From Prasinococcaceae sp. CCMP 1430 (Eukaryota; Prasinodermophyta; Palmophyllophyceae; Prasinococcales; Prasinococcaceae): DNA of 32,954 nt. The translations under genes were made by a program, and so were the position numbers. The notes under the pieces were generated by a model, which was not told where the DNA came from, ran no database searches, and saw only the letters and a list, made by a program, of their open reading frames with translations. The stretch lies in contig RQSC01001045.1 of the NCBI GenBank assembly GCA_013416795.1, forward strand, positions 31,387 through 64,340, given 5' to 3'. Of this stretch, positions 26,709 through 32,954 are shown piece by piece (positions within the stretch are counted from its first letter, which is position 1; each line of letters begins with the position of its first letter).

Positions 26709-27616
26709 CTACACCGCCAGCTCGTCCCACATCAGCGGGAGCTCGGGGCCCTGCACAATCTTGCGCGTGGCGCCATTCTTGTCGACAGTGACCAGCCTGG
26801 CGATGCCGCCGGACGATCCGTCGCGGCTCATCGCGTGGGCCAGCGCGTCCCGCACGAACGTCTCGCACTCCTCCCTGTTCATCCCCTCCTTGAACGCTTT
26901 GTCGCAGAACCCCCAGATGTACGTCGAACCGCTGCCCTCAACGGCGTACGGAACCTTCACCATGCTGCCGCCGATCGGCAGCGCATACACAACCCCACCC
27001 TCGTACTTGTCCCACCCAGCCACGATCATGCCCGCCATCAGCATGTCCTTGTTGTTGTAGTTGATCGCCGCGCAGAGGTTGGCGCCGGCCGACACCGTCG
27101 GCTTGGAATCGTCCAGCGTCAGCGCGTGCTGCTCCATGTAGTTACGTACGTGATCGCACACGAGCTGCGTGTCTGCTGCTGAGCCCGAGCGACACAGGTA
27201 CACGCTGCCCTCGATCAGCGGCGTGACCTTGTCGGACACGCGGTTCGACACGTACTGTGAACGCCGACGCACGGACGCGCGGCGCGCGAGTGCGACGGTG
27301 CATGCGCGTCAGCAGCTGTCCTCGAGCGCGAGAGCCGCACGCACAGGGGCCGAGGGCATGTCTGAGCGCTAGAGCACCGAGCGAGCGGATAGCCTCTCTC
27401 CCTCGCACGCTCTCGCTCTTGCGCTTGCTCGCTCGCTCGCGCGCGCCGCACCGTCCCGGTCGTCACCCGCGAGTCCGCGCCGAGCACCACGCCGCCATCG
27501 AACATGGCCGCGACGATGGTAGTCCCCGTGGAGACGGCATCGCCCACCTTGGGCTGCGGCGGGATGTGCGGGTTCTCCCTCTCCGCGCACTCGATGTTGT
27601 GCTCGTCGACGTTCAT
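26709..27616 (-). CDS. PSMB6: 20S proteasome beta-1 subunit, caspase-like active site
   Basis: Exons on the minus strand, 27616-27452 and 27254-26709, give 236 residues. The intron (197 bp) has donor GGGACG|GTGCGG and acceptor CGTTCACAG, phase 0, restoring TTGT|YVSNRVSDK (human beta-1 has TTGSYIANRVTDK). The propeptide is about 31 residues and ends VSTG. The mature chain starts TTIVAAMFDGG, giving catalytic Thr1, with Asp17 (GADSR) and Lys33 (SDK) in place. CRSGSAADTQ supplies the Arg that marks the caspase-like S1 pocket, one residue later than in human beta-1. MSRDGSSGGIARL near the end is also typical. The ATG at 27616 lies 58 bp from the assembly gap, so a longer 5' end cannot be excluded. 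Confidence 0.94.
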
Positions 27617-27674
27617 CGCCGCCGCCGCTCGCCCGGCGGCGAGGCGCGCGCGCTCGGCTCGCGCGCGCTCGCGG

Positions 27675-27954
27675 NNNNNNNNNNNNNNNNNNNNNNNNNN
27701 NNNNNNNNNNNNNNNNNNNNNNNNNNNNNNNNNNNNNNNNNNNNNNNNNNNNNNNNNNNNNNNNNNNNNNNNNNNNNNNNNNNNNNNNNNNNNNNNNNNN
27801 NNNNNNNNNNNNNNNNNNNNNNNNNNNNNNNNNNNNNNNNNNNNNNNNNNNNNNNNNNNNNNNNNNNNNNNNNNNNNNNNNNNNNNNNNNNNNNNNNNNN
27901 NNNNNNNNNNNNNNNNNNNNNNNNNNNNNNNNNNNNNNNNNNNNNNNNNNNNNN
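27675..27954. other. Assembly gap (280 N)
   Basis: A run of undetermined bases between the divergent proteasome beta-1 and PUB-UBX genes. It removes the 5' coding part of the UBX gene and probably the shared promoter. The sequence on both sides is very GC-rich, which may explain the gap. Confidence 0.99.
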
Positions 27955-29162
27955 GGGCGCAGGCCGACGCGCGGGCGGTCAGCGCCGAGGCCGAGCGCGC
28001 GGCCGCCCTCGACAGACACCGCAGGGAGCAGGCGCGGCGCGACGCCGTTGCCGGGGCTGGCGGACGGCCCGCGAATGGGGCACTTGCGGCTGCTGAGGCG
28101 CGCGCAGCAGGAAAGCAGCCCGCCTCCGCGCGGCACAAGTCGCTCCAAGCGCAGGCGGCGCCGGCGCTGCAGAGAACGCAGGCGCAGGAGCAGCAGGAGC
28201 GCCAGCAGGCGCAGGCGCAGGCGCAGCAGCAGCAGCAGCAGCAGCGGGACGCACTGGGCGAGCCGCCTGCCAGCCTGGTCTCCTTCATCGTCAGCGGTGG
28301 AGATGGCGCGTCGGTACAGACGCTGCACAAGGTCTTCGCGAACATTCTCGCGCACCCCTCTGAGGCCAAGTACCGCCGGCTGCGTCTCACCAACCCCAAG
28401 GTGAACGAGCTCGTTGTAGAAGTCGACGGCGGGCTCGAGACGCTCACTGTGGAGGCAGGTTTCGATGTGACTTTCGAACCCGATCCAGGCGGTGATGGCG
28501 AGCAGGGCGTGGCCACGCTGGCCGAGGGTGCAGACCTCGCGCCGCTCGAAGTTCTGTGCCGACACATGGAGGCCGCTCAGCCAGCTCTTCCCAAGGCGGC
28601 GCCCGCGCCGAGGAAGAGCGCGCTGGAGGCCCTCTCTGGTGGCGTTGGGCCGCGCCACGCCCGCGTGTACCGCCCGCCCCTCGATGGCTCAATGCGCGTT
28701 CCCGAGCTTCCGGATGGTTTCTTTGACCTGACTGTGGCCGAGGCGCGCGCGGCTGCTGCAGGCGCCGCCTCGCGCCGCGAGGAGGCGTCGCAGCTCACCA
28801 CTCGGGCGTACAAAGAGAGGCTCGCTCGGGAGCGCGCGGGCGGTGGCGCCGTGGGCGGCAGTGGCAGGCCGCCTACCACTCATGCGCTCGTGCGCGTGCG
28901 CTTGCCCAGTGGCATGCTTTTACAAGCGGTGTTCGGCGCGAAAGAGCCAGCGTCCTCAGTGCGCTCGTTCGTCGCCGATGCACTCCTCGACCCGACCACA
29001 GAATTTGAGCTCTTCATGCAGCCTGGGCGGACCACGCTTCCTGAGAGCAAGACTATCCACGAGGCGGGCCTGTGCCCGGCCGCGTTGCTGAACATGAACG
29101 TTGTGCGCGGTGGCGCGGAGCTCAATGCGGAGCTTGGCGCGGTTGCGGAGCAGATGCCGTGA
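27955..29162 (+). CDS. PUB and UBX domain protein, p97/Cdc48 cofactor (5' partial)
   Basis: About 402 residues are visible after the gap. Order: an Ala/Arg/Gln-rich, probably coiled-coil, region with a poly-Gln run (28228-28245); a PUB domain (about 28275-28490, LHKVFANILAHPSEAKYRRL, then VNELVVEVDGGLETL and AGFDVTF); an Ala/Arg-rich linker; and a C-terminal UBX domain (about 28876-29105, THALVRVRLPSGMLLQAVFG, then SVRSFVADALLD and GLCPAALLNMNV). The PUB-then-UBX order matches UBXN6/UBXD1 rather than plant PUX2; both domains contact the Cdc48/p97 ATPase. The canonical FPR loop of UBX is not seen (LFMQPGRTTLPES instead), so UBX binding to p97 may be weak. The N-terminus, where UBXD1 has its VIM, is lost in the gap. 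Confidence 0.85.
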
Positions 29163-29287
29163 CCAACGCCCACTGTGCACATCGACGGCGGTCAGCGCAC
29201 GCGCTCGCTCGCGCACACCACACATACTGTAGACTACCTTCCTGTACACTGCGTGCTGATGATCGATTGCGCAGTCGATGGCACAAA

Positions 29288-32107
29288 TTAAAAAGTTACG
29301 ATGGTGATCCCGGCGTGATCCTCCTGTAGCCAGTACTGCTTGATCCACGAGGTCTTCTGAAGCTTCGCATGCACGGCCTGGCGCATCTTGCCGCTGCCCT
29401 GGCCGTGGTTGATGAACAGCGTGGAGCCGCCCGACGTCGCCACGTCGTTAAGCCATCGATCGATCTCGTCTGCGGCGTCGCTCGGATAGAGCCCGCTACC
29501 AGCAAGCATGAGCGTGTTTCGCGTGGTCCGCGCATCCAGTTTCAGCTCTGTCTCACCGACCCCCATGTCGAAGCCGTCGCCACTGCCGCTGCGCTGCTCG
29601 TTGCCGAACGCGCCTGGCGTGCTTTGCGTGCGCTCGCCCTTGCCCCTGCGGACGGCAGTGATGGCGCCCGACATCTTGCGCATACTCGCCGCGTTTCCAT
29701 CGCGGGCCGCATTCTGCAGCGCGCGCCGCTGCTTCCGCGACAGGCCTGCGCCGCCGCCTCTCGCGAGAACTGCGTCCGGGTCCGCCTTCTCGAGCAAGAT
29801 TTCGCCCATGATGGTGCGTTCGATGCCAAACTCCTTAGGAAAGAGCTGCCCGACCTCCGCGGCGAACTCATCCGAGGCAAACAAGGCACCGTCAGGGGCG
29901 GAGGAGCGAAACTCCTCCAGAACGCGGTCCACCTCTGCATTCCCCTCGTCTTGCCAGGCGCTGGCCTTGGCGGCGGTGACGTCCTTCATGGCCTCGATGA
30001 GCTCCTCGAGTGACGCCATGCCCTCCTCGAGCGCATACTCGGCCGACTCGCGCGTGCTGTCGGCGTTCGACGCTGACTCGTCACGGGCGCGCTCGGCGGC
30101 ATCGGCGTCTGCCCGAGCGGCGTCGCGTGCTGCTGCTGCGGCGGCCGCAGCCTCCTCGGCGGCGTCCGCCAGCGCGCGCTCCTCATCGAGCTCGGCGCGC
30201 AGCGGCGCGTAGAGCGCCTCAGCACGTCGCTCAGCGGCCTCGCGCGCGCCGACCCCGCCCGCCTCAGCCTCCGCGCGCATCGCCTCAAGCCCCGCCCGCG
30301 CATCATCGAGCACATCATCGGGAAGCACCCCAAGCGCGGCCGCCACAGCAATAGCGTTTGAGGCACCGGCGCCACCCCAGAGCAGCTTGTAGGTCGGGCG
30401 TAGCTCCGCGTAGTCGAACTCCACAGCGGCCGACGCAATGCGCCCTTGCAGCTCTGGCTCCGTAGATAGCATGCGCAGGCGGTCGAAGTGCGTCGTGGCG
30501 ACGGCGAGACTGCCGCTACGCCCGGGTCCAGGGGTGCGCTCGCCGGCGGCGTCCCCGCCGGACGTCGACACCCCTGAGGCTCGCCTGCGCAGGAGCGCGT
30601 AGGCCAGCGCCGCACCCTCCACCGGGTCTGTGCCGGAACCGAGCTCATCGCAGAGCAGCAGCGAGGCCGGGACACGCGCAGCGTAGGCCTCCGCCGCCTT
30701 GTACCGCGCGAGCTGCCCGGAGAAGGTACTCAGGTTCTCCCCCAGCGATTGTGCGTCGCCTATCACTGCAAGCACTGCAGGCCATACCGGCACGCGCGCG
30801 GCGGCAGCCGGGACGAACATGCCGCTGCGGGCCATCAGCGCCGCCACCCCCACCGCCTTCAGGCAGGCAGTCTTGCCGCCGGCGTTGGGACCCGATATCA
30901 CGACGGCGCTTACGTCGGAAGAGAGCTCCATGTCGAAGGGCACCGGCGGCTGCGGCAGCGCTGACGAAGACGCCGTGTCTGGCGAGTCAGACGCAGCCTC
31001 GTCCGCCCCCGCCGCTGGCTCGGAAGCGCTCGTGTCGCTGCCGCTGCCGCTCGTCGCGGCACGCGCGCGCGCGGATGGCGTGCCGGGCGGCGGCAGCGCC
31101 GCCGCTAGCATGAGCGGGTGACGCATCCGCTCGAGCCGCAGTGCCTCTTCAGCGTTGGCGGGGTCCACGAGCATGGGCTCGATTGCGCCGACCCACTCTG
31201 CGTGCCGCGCGCGCGCCTGCGCGAGGTCACACAGCTCAATCCACCTTTGCGCGGCGCGCGCCGCGGGTGCGCACGCGTGCACGAGCGTGCCGAGCTCTCG
31301 CAGCACTCGCATCTCCTCGGCGTAGATCTCGGCTCGCACGCGCTCGAGCGCGTTGTTTATGGCGGTGGCCTCGGCGGTTTCCACGAAGGCGGTCGCGCCT
31401 GAGGATGACATCGCCAGCACTGCCGCGTCGGGGAGCACCGCCCCGCGCCGGTCCTCGCGCACGGCGAGGCACGCGCGTCCGCGGCGCAGCACGACCTCCG
31501 CAGCGCGCCCGGGCGTCGCACTGAGAGGCGCGAGCTCTGCGTGGAGCGCGCGCAGCAGTGCGTCGACCTCGGTGTCGAGAGAGCGCTCCTCCGAGCGCAG
31601 CGCGGCGAGTGCCTCCGACGCGTCCAACTTCAGCGCGCCGCGCGAGTCACGCACCGCCGCGTGCACGGCGGACGCAGCTGCCGCGAGCGCGCTTGCCCCG
31701 CCTCCCCCCCCGCCACCGCTGCCGCCGGCATCGTCGAGGAGCTCCTCGCAGCCCATGCGCTCGAACTGGCGCAGCGCAGACTCGTCGGGAAGCGCCGCTA
31801 GGGTCTCGAGCGCGGCAGAGGCGGTCTCTGCCACGGCCCAAAGCTGCTCTCCCGCCGGCGGAGCGGGCAGGTCGTCGCCCTCCGCTGAGCCCTCCTGTGT
31901 TCCCTCCTCCAGCATCGCGCTCTCGGCGCACCTCTCGCACGCGCGGAGAGCTCCCCCGATGGGAAACGCGCGACTGAGCGCGTCTAACGCCTTAGGATCC
32001 GCGGCGAGGACGTCCCTGGCCGAGGCCGTCTCGCGCATGAGCGCGCGCGCGCCGGCGAGCTCGGTCGCGGCGGGGACGCGCGCCTCGAGCGCCGCGCGCT
32101 CGCCCAT
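29288..32107 (-). CDS. MUTS2: MutS2-family ATPase with Smr-like C-terminus
   Basis: 939 residues from the ATG at 32107. Walker A is SGPNAGGKTACLKAVG (about 405), followed by LSTFSGQLARYKAAEA, Walker B LLLCDELGSGTDPVEGAALA (about 484, diagnostic for MutS2) and VATTHFDRLRML. A long Ala/Glu coiled coil (about 610-700) and a basic segment precede an Smr-like domain (about 860-939, FINHGQGSGKMR, ending AGITIVTF). MutS2 proteins act in recombination control or ribosome rescue, not mismatch repair; in algae and plants they are usually plastid-targeted. Two oddities: the Smr LDLHG motif reads LMLAGSGLYP, so nuclease activity is doubtful; and there is no transit peptide, with the first ~25 residues of the family missing. 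An in-frame TGA lies just upstream, so a first exon may lie further right. A Ser/Ala/Asp-rich insert of about 50 residues sits before Walker A. Confidence 0.92.
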   Translation of the reverse strand: MGERAALEARVPAATELAGARALMRETASARDVLAADPKALDALSRAFPIGGALRACERCAESAMLEEGTQEGSAEGDDLPAPPAGEQLWAVAETASAALETLAALPDESALRQFERMGCEELLDDAGGSGGGGGGGASALAAAASAVHAAVRDSRGALKLDASEALAALRSEERSLDTEVDALLRALHAELAPLSATPGRAAEVVLRRGRACLAVREDRRGAVLPDAAVLAMSSSGATAFVETAEATAINNALERVRAEIYAEEMRVLRELGTLVHACAPAARAAQRWIELCDLAQARARHAEWVGAIEPMLVDPANAEEALRLERMRHPLMLAAALPPPGTPSARARAATSGSGSDTSASEPAAGADEAASDSPDTASSSALPQPPVPFDMELSSDVSAVVISGPNAGGKTACLKAVGVAALMARSGMFVPAAAARVPVWPAVLAVIGDAQSLGENLSTFSGQLARYKAAEAYAARVPASLLLCDELGSGTDPVEGAALAYALLRRRASGVSTSGGDAAGERTPGPGRSGSLAVATTHFDRLRMLSTEPELQGRIASAAVEFDYAELRPTYKLLWGGAGASNAIAVAAALGVLPDDVLDDARAGLEAMRAEAEAGGVGAREAAERRAEALYAPLRAELDEERALADAAEEAAAAAAAARDAARADADAAERARDESASNADSTRESAEYALEEGMASLEELIEAMKDVTAAKASAWQDEGNAEVDRVLEEFRSSAPDGALFASDEFAAEVGQLFPKEFGIERTIMGEILLEKADPDAVLARGGGAGLSRKQRRALQNAARDGNAASMRKMSGAITAVRRGKGERTQSTPGAFGNEQRSGSGDGFDMGVGETELKLDARTTRNTLMLAGSGLYPSDAADEIDRWLNDVATSGGSTLFINHGQGSGKMRQAVHAKLQKTSWIKQYWLQEDHAGITIVTF

Positions 32108-32897
32108 GGGATTCCACCCTCAACATTCCCCTCCCGACGCAACCCTCTGCGCACACACCCACCGCCTGCAGGGCGCCGGCTGCGCGCCGTGTGGCGCACC
32201 GCGAGTGCGCCGCAGATAACACCATCAAAATGCACGAAAAAACAACGCGTGCGTTTTGACCTCGGCCCTCAGCCTCAGACGCGGAGGCTCACGCAGTGCA
32301 TTTTGACGTAGACGTGTGCTTTTTGATGGAGCGGTGGCTGTGGGTGGCCGGGGCCGAAGGGGTACACACACACACGCGCGGCGAGTCGCGGGCGGGCGCG
32401 CGCGGCTGCGCCGGCGCCGCCCGTGTGTGTGCGTGTGTGTGAGGGGGCGGGGGAAGGGATGGTCGTGGCTCGTTGTAGCGGGCCCGCGCGGGGATCCTGG
32501 CGGAAGGGAGAGATGATGGCGGAGGGGCGGCTTGTCGGCACGCGCGTTGCGCGTTGCGCGCTCCGGTGGGCGCGGTGGCGGTCCGAGCGAGGAGCGGCGA
32601 AGGGGCACGGCGCCGGGCGGCGCACGCGAGGGCGGTGCAAGGGCGCCAGAGCCACACCACGCGCTGAGCGCGGCGAGATACGGGATCGCACTCGGCGAGG
32701 GGCTGCCGCCGCTGTGCGAGGGTGCGCGAGGGACACCCCAGGCCGCCTCTCGCGCGTAGTGCGCCCGGCAAGCGCCTCCGCAGCGTGTCGCGTGCGCGAC
32801 GCGAACGTGTGCTCGCGTGGCTTGCCTGCTATAGCGCGCATTTGGCTCGCCCCTTCCGCGCGCGCGCGACGGAATCTGGCCGCGCTGTGCGCACACC
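32108..32897. promoter_or_regulatory. MutS2 upstream region with clustered TCAAAA elements and GT repeats
   Basis: About 790 bp with no supported gene. Four copies of TCAAAANGCAC lie at 32225-32236 (+), 32247-32259 (-), 32295-32306 (-) and 32313-32326 (-). The first is 118 bp from the MutS2 ATG. Further right are CA and GT simple repeats (32362-32376 and 32420-32442) and GC-rich sequence. A missing MutS2 first exon with a transit peptide could lie here; I could not place one with matching phase. Confidence 0.5.
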
Positions 32898-32954
32898 ATG
32901 GCGGCCGCGATGGGATCTGATTCGCCCCTCGCGCTCGCGCCCGACCCCCTTGGG
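32898..32954 (+). CDS. Possible start of a gene running off the right edge
   Basis: An ATG in good context (CACACCATGG) opens a frame that stays open for 19 codons to the window end (MAAAMGSDSPLALAPDPLG). It would be divergent from MutS2 and would continue the strand alternation seen across the window. Nothing in the 19 residues is diagnostic, so this is only a candidate. Confidence 0.35.
   Translation, partial: MAAAMGSDSPLALAPDPLG

Noticed and set aside
27504-27674. Start of the PUB-UBX gene left of the assembly gap
   Set aside because: This stretch is the antisense of the proteasome beta-1 first exon; the frame only appears continuous because Ns are read as open.
32108-32228. Transit-peptide-like frame MVLSAAHSRCATRR as the MutS2 first exon
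   Set aside because: It is out of frame with MutS2, and no donor/acceptor pair of reasonable size restores phase.

Overview
This window reads as nuclear DNA of a small-genome eukaryote, most likely a GC-rich microalga. It carries spliceosomal introns, a mitochondrial-type ribosomal protein, Golgi (COG7), peroxisome (PEX19), proteasome and GINS genes, a myosin, a MutS2 and a DUF1350 protein. The last two are typical of plastid-bearing lineages. Very high GC, short introns (76-312 bp) and gene spacing of 100-300 bp fit a compact algal genome. I cannot fix the lineage: a prasinophyte-like green alga or a haptophyte would both fit.

Layout, left to right: a CA microsatellite (1-120); a ferric-reductase-like haem membrane protein (-); a CLC anion channel/exchanger with CBS domains (-); a TLC-domain membrane protein with a KxKxx ER signal (-, 2-3 introns); GINS subunit PSF1 (+, 1 intron); COG7 (-); mitochondrial bL35 (+); a DUF1350 alpha/beta-hydrolase-like protein (-, 1 intron); a membrane protein with a C-terminal SAP motif (+, 1 intron); a 20-bp minisatellite; an SLC6 symporter (-, 2 introns, with a last exon beside the minisatellite); a secreted cyclophilin-like protein (+, 1 intron); an OATP/SLCO transporter with a Kazal-like loop (+, 1 intron); a myosin (-); PEX19 with a CaaX box (+); proteasome beta-1 (-, 1 intron); a 280-bp assembly gap; a PUB-UBX p97 cofactor (+, 5' end lost in the gap); MutS2 (-); and a possible gene start at the right edge (+).

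The genes do not form one pathway. The organisation is the notable part. From the TLC gene rightwards, neighbours almost strictly alternate strand, giving repeated divergent promoter pairs and convergent 3' ends. Eight of eleven inferred introns start with GTGCG. An 11-bp element, TCAAAANGMAC, recurs 118-167 bp upstream of three start codons, with four copies packed upstream of MutS2. Several gene 5' ends (COG7, DUF1350, MutS2, PEX19, TLC) are not fully resolved from sequence alone.
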